Positions 40,911 to 49,691 of a stretch of 64,000 nucleotides of DNA are shown in pieces. This stretch comes from an uncultured Saccharospirillaceae bacterium (GTDB taxonomy: Bacteria > Pseudomonadota > Gammaproteobacteria > Pseudomonadales > Oceanobacteraceae). Each line of letters opens with the position of its first letter. The first letter of the stretch is position 1. The stretch lies in assembly GCA_947503895.1 (NCBI GenBank), contig CANNFT010000003.1:124001-188000 (forward strand). The letters run 5' to 3'. The notes under the pieces were generated by a model. The model searched no databases, was not told the origin of the DNA, and saw only the letters and a program-made list of their open reading frames with translations. A program made the position numbers and the translations under genes.

Positions 40911-42596
40911 ATGGCAATCAAAGCGCGCAAGCGACTGTTTGCTGCCATCGCCTTGGCAGTCAGCTCATATGTTGGCACAACATCCGCTGTTGGACTTATT
41001 CCAATAGACAGTGTTGCACCTTTAGAGCACGTACAAACGCAATTGGATAAGCTTGCACTGATTGATGTAAACCCTGATCTTTCGCAATTACCCGCAAGTG
41101 AAAAAGCTGCGTTAGATGAAATTGTGAAGGCAACGAAATACATTGATCGTATTTTTAGAACACAGGTTCACAAAGACAATAACCGCATGCGCTTCTTTTT
41201 AAGTTTCTTAGAAGGCACCACATATCAAGCCTACTACGATTACTTCAAAGTCATGCAAGGTCCTTGGGATCGCGTTGAAATGGACAAGCCGTTCATCAAT
41301 TTGGATGATGAAAAGATTGCAGGCGTAAATTATTACCCTGCCGATATGACCAACGAAGAATTTGAGGAGTGGATCGCAGCCCACCCTGAAGACGAAGAAG
41401 ACTTCCGAAGTGGGTTTACCATGATTCGTCGAAGTGGCGATGATTTAATTGCCATTCCATACTCGAAATTCTTCCGTAGTGAGTTGCGCATGGCGGCATA
41501 CCACTTGAAGAAAGCTGCTCGTTTAACCGAAGATAAAAGCTTGGAAAAATACTTGTTGAGTCGTGCTGCGGCGTTCAAGTCAAACGATTATCGTGAAAGT
41601 GACATCGATTGGATTGGATTAAACGGCGATATCGAATTGGTCGTTGGGCCATACGAAACATACGAAGATGAGCGTTTTGGTTATAAAGCGGCATTTGAAT
41701 CGTTTGTGACGGTCACTGATCATGAAGAATCAGCCAAACTTGAAGCCATTGAAGGTATCCGGACAGAGTTAATTGATAATTATCCATTACCGGATGGTTA
41801 TGATTTAACTCCAAAAGGTTTGTCTTCGCCGATCAAGGTGGTGAACGAAGTATATACCGGTGGTGACGCACGCTCAGGGTATGCAACCATTGCATTCAAT
41901 TTACCCAATGACGAGTGGGTTCGCGACAACGTTGGTTCAAAAAATGTCATGTTGAAAAACATGTTAGAAGCGAAATTTGAAGGTGTTCTAACACCGATCA
42001 AAGACACGCTGCTGTCACAGGAAGATCAAGGCAAGCCATCTTTCTCTGGTTTCTTTAACTTCGTATTAATGCATGAAATTAGCCACGGTTTAGGGCCAGG
42101 CAATATTGTTGTTGATGGTCGTGAGACCACAGTGCGCGCTGAGTTAAAAGAACTGTATAGCACTATTGAAGAGTGTCAGGCAGATGTATTGTCTATTCAC
42201 AGCAATCAATACATTATTGATATGCCTGATAGCCCAATTCCATCGTTAACAAAAGACGAACTATTTGGTTCTTATTTAGCTGGCATGTTCCGTTCGATTC
42301 GTTTTGGCACCAACAGTGCTCACGGCGGTGGTGTTGCCATTCAGCTAAACTGGCACTTAGAAAACGGCGGTTTCGAAATTAACGAAGCAGGCTTATTCAA
42401 AGTGAACGATGAAAAGCTAAAAGATTCAGTGGCGAGCCTAGCTCAAGAGCTGTTGTTGATCGAACTAAACGGTGATTATGCACGTGCTACAGCATTGATG
42501 GAAAACTATCGTTTCGTTTCCCCTCAAATCCAAGCGGCACTGGATAAACTAGCAGATGTTCCAGTGGATATTCGTAAGCACTACGCATACGACTAA
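40911..42596 (+). CDS. Exported M49-like (dipeptidyl peptidase III-type) zinc hydrolase
   Basis: From ATG 40911 (GGAG 9 bases upstream) the protein starts with a signal peptide (KRLFAAIALAVSSYVGTTSA). A zinc motif HEISHGLGPG begins at about residue 388, followed at about residue 420 by EECQADV, the second metal-ligand block. This HExxH plus EECxAD pair is the pattern of the bacterial DPP III-like/MutT-associated Zn hydrolases; classical DPP III has HExxGH and EECRAE. The protein is about 561 residues. Substrate unknown, but peptide hydrolysis in the periplasm is likely. It is convergent with an S37 peptidase gene across a shared terminator. Confidence 0.83.
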   Translation: MAIKARKRLFAAIALAVSSYVGTTSAVGLIPIDSVAPLEHVQTQLDKLALIDVNPDLSQLPASEKAALDEIVKATKYIDRIFRTQVHKDNNRMRFFLSFLEGTTYQAYYDYFKVMQGPWDRVEMDKPFINLDDEKIAGVNYYPADMTNEEFEEWIAAHPEDEEDFRSGFTMIRRSGDDLIAIPYSKFFRSELRMAAYHLKKAARLTEDKSLEKYLLSRAAAFKSNDYRESDIDWIGLNGDIELVVGPYETYEDERFGYKAAFESFVTVTDHEESAKLEAIEGIRTELIDNYPLPDGYDLTPKGLSSPIKVVNEVYTGGDARSGYATIAFNLPNDEWVRDNVGSKNVMLKNMLEAKFEGVLTPIKDTLLSQEDQGKPSFSGFFNFVLMHEISHGLGPGNIVVDGRETTVRAELKELYSTIEECQADVLSIHSNQYIIDMPDSPIPSLTKDELFGSYLAGMFRSIRFGTNSAHGGGVAIQLNWHLENGGFEINEAGLFKVNDEKLKDSVASLAQELLLIELNGDYARATALMENYRFVSPQIQAALDKLADVPVDIRKHYAYD

Positions 42597-42625
42597 CCTA
42601 GAATAGTTCACCGTTTCAAAGACAT

Positions 42626-42660
42626 AAAAAAGCCCAGCCTAGCGCTGGGCTTTTTTTGTT
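42626..42660. terminator. Bidirectional terminator between the M49-like and S37 peptidase genes
   Basis: AAAAAAGCCCAGC and GCTGGGCTTTTTTT form a GC-rich stem with A and T runs on opposite sides, so it can terminate transcription from both genes. Confidence 0.9.
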
Positions 42661-42669
42661 GGCTAAATA

Positions 42670-44082
42670 TTAACGTTCGAGCGGTGGCTCAGGCAACGTT
42701 AGCGTGTTGACTGATTGCATGGACATGATGCCTACTTTTTCCTCAAGAGGCTTCAAACCCATCCATTCGCGTAGAATGTTTGAAGCTTCGATCTTATCTT
42801 CTTCACTTAACCGGCCAATGCGAGCACCATGATTTCCTTCGGCCATATTAAAGCGATAAACTTCGTTTTCCTTAGCGTTGACTGCTAAAGGGTAGGCCGC
42901 AGCAGTGTACGGGTCAAAGTCACCATAAACGTACATGACACGCTCGGCACCATACTTAGCCCATAAATGCATCATAAACATAGGGAAAAACTTGTGACGA
43001 GGAACGTCTACATTTTCGGGTGCATACACTAAATAATCTTCCGGATTAAATTCCAGTAAGTCACTCAATGGTTCTAGCAGTAAACCACCATAACCAAGTT
43101 GAGTCAGTGCTTGCCAGTAATAAGATTCCCACTGACTAAAGCCCGAATCCATAAAGCCGTCAATGCCTAATGTATCATCTAAGTACTGAATTGCGACCAC
43201 AGGTTCAACGCCGTCTTTAGGGATCAAATCACAATCTGCTAAGCCGTTGCCATATTGCCAAAAGAAAAACCCGTACTCACCGACTAAATACTCTAACGCT
43301 TGAGGCGTACCATGAGGCCAGCGTGTTGCCGTTTCTTTACCTTCTATATGGCGATCCAGTGCACTGACCATATCACCTTTACGGCTTAGTACGTCACGTT
43401 GAAAATCTAATACTTGTTTACGGCATTCAGCTGTGCCGACTTCGTTTAAGAATGTTTTGTATCGAGCATCCGCGCGACCGAAACTTAGTGGTGCAACGTA
43501 AGGTACGGTGGCGGTCACATCATTCGGATAGAAATTTCTAAAGTAGGTTGATGTCATGCCACCCTTACTGTAACCAAATGCCACCCAGTTCTCAGAATAC
43601 AAACTGCGAAGTCTTTTCACGAGTTTGTGCATGTCTGTAGCGGCTTGAAAAATGGTTAATTTTGACCAATCTAATGGAGCAGCAGGTTTGGATGCCCCAA
43701 AATAGCGGTGCTCAACATCAATTAAATTTCCTTCAATTAAAGTGGTGGGTTCGATCGGATAATATTTGAAGGGTGCTGAATCGTCATACACATTATATCC
43801 ACGGGTGCGCAATGCAACGGGCGCATCGAATCCGCGGTGAATAATACGAATACGTTGTTCGAATTTTTCTCCCCAAGGACGAATATGGTCGACCGGTTGC
43901 TCCATCATGATGGTAAAGCATTGCGCTTCATAGTTTACGTAATCGCCACAGGGTTCCTCAATAATGCTTTGCACCCCCTTAACATCGGCTAATTGGTCGT
44001 AGACATTTAAGTCTTCGGCCTGGGAGGCTGCGCTACCGACCGACATGGCGATCGTAGCTGCATAAATGGACAGTTGCTTCAT
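42670..44082 (-). CDS. S37 family (PS-10-type) tripeptidyl aminopeptidase, exported
   Basis: The 470-residue protein has a signal peptide (KQLSIYAATIAMSVGSAASQA) and an alpha/beta-hydrolase with nucleophile motif GYSKGGMTSTYFRNFYP, which is typical of peptidase family S37. The acid and His are expected in YVYGDFDPYTAAA and AEGNHGARI. A pair of cysteines (EPCGDY, AQCFT) suits a periplasmic or secreted enzyme. The family includes secreted tripeptidyl aminopeptidases of Streptomyces and Gram-negative relatives. It is convergent with the M49-like peptidase; both would digest external peptides. Confidence 0.88.
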   Translation of the reverse strand: MKQLSIYAATIAMSVGSAASQAEDLNVYDQLADVKGVQSIIEEPCGDYVNYEAQCFTIMMEQPVDHIRPWGEKFEQRIRIIHRGFDAPVALRTRGYNVYDDSAPFKYYPIEPTTLIEGNLIDVEHRYFGASKPAAPLDWSKLTIFQAATDMHKLVKRLRSLYSENWVAFGYSKGGMTSTYFRNFYPNDVTATVPYVAPLSFGRADARYKTFLNEVGTAECRKQVLDFQRDVLSRKGDMVSALDRHIEGKETATRWPHGTPQALEYLVGEYGFFFWQYGNGLADCDLIPKDGVEPVVAIQYLDDTLGIDGFMDSGFSQWESYYWQALTQLGYGGLLLEPLSDLLEFNPEDYLVYAPENVDVPRHKFFPMFMMHLWAKYGAERVMYVYGDFDPYTAAAYPLAVNAKENEVYRFNMAEGNHGARIGRLSEEDKIEASNILREWMGLKPLEEKVGIMSMQSVNTLTLPEPPLER

Positions 44083-44485
44083 TGTTTTTTTCCACTTGTT
44101 TGAATAAATGTTGCAGCTAAAAGCTTCAACTCTGAATGGAAAACGCAGTTATCAAATTAATGAAGGATGCGTTTTACAGAGCAAAAACACTAAGTGGAAT
44201 CGGTGACATTTGCCAGTGTGCAAAAAAACACTCGCTGAGTTTAAAACAGATTAATAGATTAAAGCAGTGCTTGTAGGCATGTTTTAACCTTGACGTCGGC
44301 ATGAATATATTGCGCTAAGAAAGACCGTAAAATTAAAGGAGGAGCTAGCAAGGAGCGTTTGCGATATTGTCTTTTAAGGCAGTTAGAGGTGAAGTTGAAG
44401 TTTTTAAAAAAGATCCTGACGCATTTTACCGTAGAGGAATAGAGCGACAGGATCTATTGACGAGAGCCAAGTTAATCCATAGGGT
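44083..44485. other. Gene-poor region between the S37 peptidase and the yjf operon
   Basis: Holds a candidate 40-codon gene on the plus strand (44367-44489), described separately. The upstream part is AT-rich with no structure I can support. Confidence 0.45.
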
Positions 44486-44489
44486 CTAG
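44367..44489 (+). CDS. Possible 40-residue small protein
   Basis: TTG 44367 opens a frame that reads LSFKAVRGEVEVFKKDPD then AFYRRGIERQDLLTRAKLIH to TAG 44487. AAGGAG lies 11 bases upstream. The frame is open from 44349. The residue mix is charged and helical and reads like a real protein, but the start codon is weak and no family is recognised. Its stop overlaps the end of the opposite synthetase gene by 4 bases. Confidence 0.35.
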   Translation: MSFKAVRGEVEVFKKDPDAFYRRGIERQDLLTRAKLIHRV

Positions 44490-45655
44490 GTTAAAATGAT
44501 ATGTGGCAAGTATCGACTCATATCCTGTGTGATTGCATTTGCATCTTCGCGCAGAGAAATGCCCGCAGCTTCATCATTAATCAGCCAGCTGCCGATGAGT
44601 GTGTGGTTTTGCCCAAATAGTGGCAATGGATGTAGTGATTGATAAATAAATCCTTCCGCGCCATACGGGCCGTCTGAAGATGCAATGGAATGGCTACCAT
44701 CAATGATACTGATATTAGAGCCTTCCCGTGAAAAAATGGGCTTCTTGACTAATTTTGATGGTACATCTGGTTGATTCAGCTCATCCTCAAAAAACGCCGG
44801 CAATAAATTGGGATGATTTGGAAACATTTTCCATAGCATAGGTAATAGAGCTTTGTTTGACAGCAAGCTTTTCCACGGTGGCTCAATAAATCTTAAATTT
44901 TGTTGGCCTAATGAGGAGCCAAACTCCTCTTGAAACATAAACTCCCAAGGGTAGAGTTTAAATAACCATTCTATTACGTGATCATCACGATCGGTAAATT
45001 GGTGCTGGTTATCTCGGCCAATGTCTTCAATATAAACAAACTTAGTCTTAATGCCTGCGGCATTGGCACAGTCCTCTAGATACTGAACCGTTCCGCGATC
45101 TTCTTCAGTGTCTTTACAGCAAGCAAAGTGAAGAACGCGATCCGGTGTGAGGTATTGAAGATCGGAAAAACGGTTGATTAATTTTTCTTGCAGACTATTA
45201 AATTGGTCGGCTTTTAAAGGCAGTTTGCCGGCGTCAACATTCTCTTGCAGCCAAAGCCATTGCCAAAAGCCCGTTTCATATAAGCTGGTGGGTGTGTCTG
45301 CGTTGTTTTCATAAAGTTTGGCATGCCCTTTACCGTTATAGGCGAAATCTAACCTGGAATACAGACTCGGATCGCCGTTTTTCCAAGATTGGAGCACGAA
45401 GTCCCATTGGTTTTCTGGAATGCAGAATCGCGAGAGCCATTGTTCATCATTGATGACCTTCTCGACTACAGATAAGCACATTTGATGAATTTCTTCCGTG
45501 GGTGCTTCGAGATCCTCTTCTATTTGTTGAAGCGAAAACTGGTAATAAGCACTTTCATCCCAGTACTTCTCACCATATAGAGTATGAAACTTAAAACCAA
45601 ACTCTTCAGCTTTAGCTTGCCAATCAAGGCGTTCGCTAATGGGCATGCGAATCAT
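44486..45655 (-). CDS. yjfC: Glutathionylspermidine synthase-family ATP-grasp protein (YjfC/YgiC-like)
   Basis: From ATG 45655, with an excellent GGGGAGGAT site, the protein has 389 residues. It matches the C-terminal synthetase domain of glutathionylspermidine synthase (GSP_synth): FAYNGKGHAKLYENNADTPTSLYE with its nucleotide-binding ring, ARFIEPPWKSLLSNKALLP-like segment and KKPIFSREGSNI near the end. The amidase half found in GspSA is absent, as in YgiC and YjfC. It should ligate an amine or peptide with ATP; the product is unknown. It is the last gene of the yjf-type operon and follows the YjfM-like lipoprotein gene by one base. Confidence 0.9.
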   Translation of the reverse strand: MIRMPISERLDWQAKAEEFGFKFHTLYGEKYWDESAYYQFSLQQIEEDLEAPTEEIHQMCLSVVEKVINDEQWLSRFCIPENQWDFVLQSWKNGDPSLYSRLDFAYNGKGHAKLYENNADTPTSLYETGFWQWLWLQENVDAGKLPLKADQFNSLQEKLINRFSDLQYLTPDRVLHFACCKDTEEDRGTVQYLEDCANAAGIKTKFVYIEDIGRDNQHQFTDRDDHVIEWLFKLYPWEFMFQEEFGSSLGQQNLRFIEPPWKSLLSNKALLPMLWKMFPNHPNLLPAFFEDELNQPDVPSKLVKKPIFSREGSNISIIDGSHSIASSDGPYGAEGFIYQSLHPLPLFGQNHTLIGSWLINDEAAGISLREDANAITQDMSRYLPHIILT

Positions 45656-45656
45656 A

Positions 45657-46283
45657 TTATCCTCCCCAGCCGCGTGACTTTCCGCCACCCCAGCTGGACT
45701 TCGCAGAGGCAACCGAACCGAAACCACCCCGTGAAACCGTTTTAGTTACAGTCGGCTTTCGCTTGCTGAGTGTCGATTTGGGTACCTTGTAGTTTGATTT
45801 ACCCGCTTTTCCGATGATGGTTCCATCGGTGGTCATGATTTGATCATGATGTTTCGAGTAGGGGCGGTTATATTTATATACGGGATTTCTGCCATACCGC
45901 ATACGAGCAGTGGCTGCATCGCCTACTTCGTCGATAATCTCTCGAATAATGAAACCCGCAATTAGAGGCGAGAAAAAGCCACTACTCGTTCGATGACAGC
46001 CTTCATAACCAAACTCAGCTTCGCACGAGCGTTGAGATGAGTACTTGGGTCCTGTTCTTTCAGCCTCCGCGATCGCTCGCTGATAGGCTGCTTCGCACTC
46101 TTGTAAAGATAGCGAGGTAGTGGACATACAATCTTCTACAGATGTCACTACTTTGATCTGTTCCGGGCTGGAGCAGCCGGAGACGGAGATAGCAGCCACA
46201 GAAATCGCGAGTGGACTAAAAAAATATTTCTTGCGTTTAATTTTACGCATGAAATCTAGATCAATATATTGACTTCGCTTCAT
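45657..46283 (-). CDS. yjfM: DUF1190 (YgiB/YjfM-like) lipoprotein
   Basis: From ATG 46283 it starts with a basic N-terminus and a lipoprotein signal (FFSPLAISVAAISVSGCSS). The mature part has the DUF1190 features: cysteine pairs in EDCMSTTSLSLQECEAAY and CEAEFGYEGC, and a C-terminal glycine/tryptophan/lysine-rich tail ending SWGGGKSRGWGG. YgiB/YjfM proteins are always next to a YgiC/YjfC synthetase, as here with one base between. This tight pairing supports a shared envelope function. GAGGG provides the ribosome binding site. Confidence 0.9.
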   Translation of the reverse strand: MKRSQYIDLDFMRKIKRKKYFFSPLAISVAAISVSGCSSPEQIKVVTSVEDCMSTTSLSLQECEAAYQRAIAEAERTGPKYSSQRSCEAEFGYEGCHRTSSGFFSPLIAGFIIREIIDEVGDAATARMRYGRNPVYKYNRPYSKHHDQIMTTDGTIIGKAGKSNYKVPKSTLSKRKPTVTKTVSRGGFGSVASAKSSWGGGKSRGWGG

Positions 46284-46296
46284 CACATGGCCCTCG

Positions 46297-46710
46297 TTAG
46301 TAGCTCATGCATGCAGCATTGAGTAGCCCAACGGCCACATTGGTGGCGCCTAGCATAATGCCCGCACTGACTTCATTTTGTTCGATGCGCTCAACTATGC
46401 GAGGCATGAAACCAAAGCGGACAATGGTAAACGCAACAGATTGTGCGACCAATGCGATGGCAGCCCAAGTGGCGAAATCGACGAGCGAAACGGAGTTGCT
46501 AGCCGCACCTGAGACAGCGATTGAAAAGCCAATCACAGCGCCGCCTAAGCCTATCGCTGCGGCTGTATTCTGATCTTCTTTAATTAATTTCCATTCATCA
46601 TGAGGCGTGAGAGCTGAATAGATATATTTAAATACTATTAAGAAAATCACTGACAGGCCAAAATACAGTGCGAAGTTTAGGACGCCTGTTAACAATTCAG
46701 AAGTTTCCAC
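46297..46710 (-). CDS. yjfL: DUF350 (YjfL-like) inner membrane protein
   Basis: The 137-residue protein has about four membrane segments: FALYFGLSVIFLIVFKYIY, AAIGLGGAVIGFSIAVSGA, WAAIALVAQSVAFTIVRFG and the C-terminal AGIMLGATNVAVGLLNAA. The DUF350 family is defined by this repeated pair arrangement. Start GTG 46710 has AAGGAT before it. It is 10 bases upstream of the lipoprotein gene. Function unknown; it is found with PspA-like and YjfK proteins. Confidence 0.9.
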   Translation of the reverse strand: METSELLTGVLNFALYFGLSVIFLIVFKYIYSALTPHDEWKLIKEDQNTAAAIGLGGAVIGFSIAVSGAASNSVSLVDFATWAAIALVAQSVAFTIVRFGFMPRIVERIEQNEVSAGIMLGATNVAVGLLNAACMSY

Positions 46711-46753
46711 TACTTATCCTTATTCCAGAATATCTGGGAGAGTTTGATATGAA

Positions 46754-47401
46754 TTAACCGTGAATATTAATTTGCGAAGGGCTTAAAGAAATACCAGTGC
46801 TTAATACTAAGCATCGAGATAAGTTTCCAGCGATTTCTTCTGTTTCTTCTGCTGACAGCATGAGTGATTCAGTGTTGTCGTTTGAAATAGGGCGCTCGAA
46901 TAACATGACAAACTGATCGGTCTGAGAAACCCCATCCACATCGTAGGTTTTTTCAAGCATATGAACAGGATTGTGGTAATCGCCTGCAGACGTCCAGACT
47001 CGAGAGTAAGTATAGTTTTCAAGTGAGTACTCTGTACCGCCCATTTCCTTCCAGAGTAAGCGATCCCAATCATCCTGCGAAGGAATGTCAAGCGTGTCGT
47101 AGAAGTGAAAAAGTTTGACGTCTACAACATGGGACTCTTCTGTCCCTCCTTCAGAAACGACTTGCAGAAAGGCATCGTCGTCGGTGTAAAAACGGAATAT
47201 TGTCGTGCCGTCCAATTCAACTTTTCCGGCAGCTTTAATAATGTGAGTTGGGTTTGACCCCGAAACCATTAACTCAGGTTCAACCAGTTTGAGCAGTAAT
47301 GTATCTACTTCAAAGCTACAACCAATTCTAAGCCCCATTATGCTGGGGGTTTCAATTTTGACTTTTTCGGGTTTACTACCAAAAATCTTATTAAACACCA
47401 T
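46754..47401 (-). CDS. yjfK: DUF2491 (YjfK-like) protein
   Basis: A 215-residue soluble protein with the DUF2491 pattern (MGLRIGCSFEVDTLLLKL, TIFRFYTDDDAFLQVVSEGG, WDRLLWKEMGG and YDVDGVSQTDQFVMLFER). It is beta-rich and cytoplasmic. Its start overlaps the stop of the channel gene by one base (TAATG), so translation is coupled. Its role is not known; E. coli yjfK lies at the same place in the yjfIJKL order. Confidence 0.88.
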   Translation of the reverse strand: MVFNKIFGSKPEKVKIETPSIMGLRIGCSFEVDTLLLKLVEPELMVSGSNPTHIIKAAGKVELDGTTIFRFYTDDDAFLQVVSEGGTEESHVVDVKLFHFYDTLDIPSQDDWDRLLWKEMGGTEYSLENYTYSRVWTSAGDYHNPVHMLEKTYDVDGVSQTDQFVMLFERPISNDNTESLMLSAEETEEIAGNLSRCLVLSTGISLSPSQINIHG

Positions 47402-48447
47402 TAGGCAGCCTTTTCGATTTTACTGAAACAATCATGACGAGACAGACGATGATTCGAAATGTAAATCAAATTATCACGACAATATATAGTCTCGGTAAGT
47501 TTAGGGTTTAATTCCACCATTTCGGAATCAGCTCGTTGGATGCCAATGAGTGTGGCTGCCAACTCTGTTTTAAAGTGGTTAAATAAATCGGCGAATGAAA
47601 TAGCTTCTTCGTTTGAATATTGAATCGCGTATTGTGTCATGCCCGAGGTGGTGTCCAAAAGCTGTTTAAAAACATGACTTGAGCCAGGATCCATGCTGGA
47701 CTTAGCGAGTAATTCAACGGATACGGACGGGATGATTTCAATACTCGGACAGGTTTCTTTCAATAAAGCACCCACAGAGTCATCTTGAAAGTAGGCGGTT
47801 TTATGGCTCTTAGGAGATACTTTATTACAAAACAGTGCCGTTGTAAGGGTAACGTCATCGAGTGGTGTATCTATTATAATGCTTTTGGCTTTAGGTAGAT
47901 TGGCTCTCGCCATGGTTTCTGGATGGGTAAAGGACTCAGCTTTCACGAAATCGATTTGGCCGGGGAGGGGATTATCAATATCTTTCACGACACAAAGAAC
48001 AATCTGATTTGGTTTCCCATTGGTTTTGGCAATGAGCAATTCAATCAGTCGAAGTGTGCGTTGACCATTCCAACCAATAATTACATAGTGGTTTTCATTG
48101 CTTAACATGCGCAGTCCTTTTTTACCTTTTAATGCAAGCTGTGAGAAGTGGTATCCAAAATGTGCGAGCACAATAGCAAATAAGCTTAAGCCAAGCGGTA
48201 TCACCCATAAGCTTACAACGAGCTTTCCGCCGTATGTCGCCGGGGAGTAGTCTCCGTATCCTACTGTACTTGCAGTGACAATTAACCAATATATAAACTG
48301 ATCAAACGCGATTAACTTGCTCTCGCCCGACCACAGTAGTAAATAATAACTGGACAAAGCGTAAGCAATTGTTAAGAAAATTAACGTGGTGAGTTTAGCT
48401 TTAAGAAAGAACGCCGCAAGCACGCGGCGTAACTTTAAGGTGAGCAC
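47401..48447 (-). CDS. Two-TM potassium channel with RCK (TrkA-N) domain inside the yjf operon
   Basis: The N-terminus has TM1 (LTTLIFLTIAYALSSYYLLL), a pore helix with selectivity filter TASTVGYGDYSPAT (TVGYGD at 61-66) and TM2 (VVSLWVIPLGLSLFAIVLAHF). A cytoplasmic RCK/TrkA-N Rossmann domain follows (YVIIGWNGQRTLRLIELLI, KAESFTHPETMARANL) with a C-terminal lobe. This is the MthK-like K+ channel plan. GTG 48447 lies 3 bases after the pspA-like stop, and its own stop overlaps yjfK, so it is co-translated with the operon. E. coli yjf has no channel at this place; the insertion suggests potassium gating linked to membrane stress. Confidence 0.92.
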   Translation of the reverse strand: MLTLKLRRVLAAFFLKAKLTTLIFLTIAYALSSYYLLLWSGESKLIAFDQFIYWLIVTASTVGYGDYSPATYGGKLVVSLWVIPLGLSLFAIVLAHFGYHFSQLALKGKKGLRMLSNENHYVIIGWNGQRTLRLIELLIAKTNGKPNQIVLCVVKDIDNPLPGQIDFVKAESFTHPETMARANLPKAKSIIIDTPLDDVTLTTALFCNKVSPKSHKTAYFQDDSVGALLKETCPSIEIIPSVSVELLAKSSMDPGSSHVFKQLLDTTSGMTQYAIQYSNEEAISFADLFNHFKTELAATLIGIQRADSEMVELNPKLTETIYCRDNLIYISNHRLSRHDCFSKIEKAA

Positions 48448-48450
48448 AAA

Positions 48451-49143
48451 TTAACCTTTTTTAGCAGCAAGAATCTGTGCAAGTTTATCAGACCCATTCA
48501 CATTGCCGCCAGGAGATATCCCTGCAGATTTTAGTTTGGCGTCTAAACTGCTGCCGCTTTCATCATTCGCGAGCTCTTCAGCGGCTTCGAGTTCTGCGCT
48601 GCGCTGCGCTTGCTTAGCTTTGATTCGTTCCAAGCTGTCCATGGCCGTTTTCATTTTTGAATTCGCGCCCATATGGCGAGATGAAACGGCAACTTGAGCT
48701 TTTTGAACAGACTCAGTGGCTTTAATTTGATCAATCTGCGATTCCATGCGCTTAACGTTGGCTTTCGCTTTTTCAATGTTTGACTTGAGAGTCGTCTCAG
48801 AATTTTTAAAGCTATCGCGTAATGATTGCTCTGTGCTCAAGTTGCTTTCTAGTTCGGCTACTTTTTCAGCACATTCTACCGCCAATGCTTCGTCGCCTTT
48901 CTCGCTGGCAGCAATAGCATGATTAGTGTAGTTTTGAACATCAGCTTGCAGAGCGATGATCTTTTGATCGTTCAGCTTACGCTTAGCCATAATGGTCGTC
49001 AGGCTTTCATTTGCTTTTTGTAGCTCAGATTTAGCTTCACGCATTTCCTGCTCTAGGATGCGAATGGCTTGGCTGTCAGCAACGGCTTCAAGCCCTTCAT
49101 TCGTTGCACCACGCAGTGCCGTCCATATTTTCTTTAAACTCAT
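48451..49143 (-). CDS. yjfJ: PspA/IM30 family protein (YjfJ-like)
   Basis: A 230-residue almost wholly helical protein with the PspA pattern: LKKIWTALRGATNEGLEAVADSQ at the amphipathic start, then long coiled coil (EMREAKSELQKANESLTTIM, ESNLSTEQSLRDSFKNSETT). The PspA family binds and stabilises stressed membranes, here probably with the YjfI partner. ATGA overlap with yjfI (upstream) and 3 bases to the channel gene show one transcript. Confidence 0.93.
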   Translation of the reverse strand: MSLKKIWTALRGATNEGLEAVADSQAIRILEQEMREAKSELQKANESLTTIMAKRKLNDQKIIALQADVQNYTNHAIAASEKGDEALAVECAEKVAELESNLSTEQSLRDSFKNSETTLKSNIEKAKANVKRMESQIDQIKATESVQKAQVAVSSRHMGANSKMKTAMDSLERIKAKQAQRSAELEAAEELANDESGSSLDAKLKSAGISPGGNVNGSDKLAQILAAKKG

Positions 49144-49538
49144 GCTACCGCCTCACTGTTTAGTAGTTCGGAATACAACTCAAGGAATTCGTCGACATTA
49201 GAGAAAAGCGTTTCTATTTCTTCCAGAATGACACTGTCCTTGCTGTCTTTAGATAATGCGCCGAATGCGACGTAGTACGATTCTCCATTGATCTCTTTAA
49301 TGCAAATTGTGCTGAGTGGCACCAAGTGATGACTACGAAGAATCAGATCGTTCATTGAAGCAGTGTCCATCACTTGCGATGCAGGAAACAGAACGGTTTC
49401 AATTATGATTTGCTGTTCGCCTTTATAAACTACGGCGTCAACCCCTTCGTCATTTGAGATGCTGAAGCAATCACCTTCGGCTTCAACGACCCAGTGCTTT
49501 TGCGATTCAGCTAATTGCTGAAGGTTCTCTGTGCTCAT
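49140..49538 (-). CDS. yjfI: DUF2170 (YjfI-like) protein
   Basis: The 132-residue acidic protein matches the YjfI family in length and in its ending (FSNVDEFLELYSELLN). It is the first gene of the operon; GAAGGAAACC precedes ATG 49538. The fold is probably alpha/beta and cytoplasmic. In E. coli yjfI is co-transcribed with yjfJ, as it is here. Confidence 0.85.
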   Translation of the reverse strand: MSTENLQQLAESQKHWVVEAEGDCFSISNDEGVDAVVYKGEQQIIIETVLFPASQVMDTASMNDLILRSHHLVPLSTICIKEINGESYYVAFGALSKDSKDSVILEEIETLFSNVDEFLELYSELLNSEAVA

Positions 49539-49585
49539 TGGTGGTTTCCTTCGACCTATTCACGTAACGTGGAATATAAGTCACA

Positions 49586-49613
49586 AATGTAGCAAATGGA
49601 TTTATTAAGTCAA
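49586..49613 (-). promoter_or_regulatory. Candidate sigma-70 promoter for the yjf operon
   Basis: On the minus strand TTGACT (49613-49608) and TACATT (49591-49586) are 16 bases apart and lie 48 bases before the yjfI start. No sigma-54 element of the psp type (TGGCAC-N5-TTGC) was found in this gap, so control may differ from pspA of E. coli. Confidence 0.35.
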
Positions 49614-49691
49614 TACTTTTTTTATCCGTTATGTTGCTCTATAGTACTGTATTGTGATCTATGTTCCACAAACCTCATAGTCGGGCCCTTC

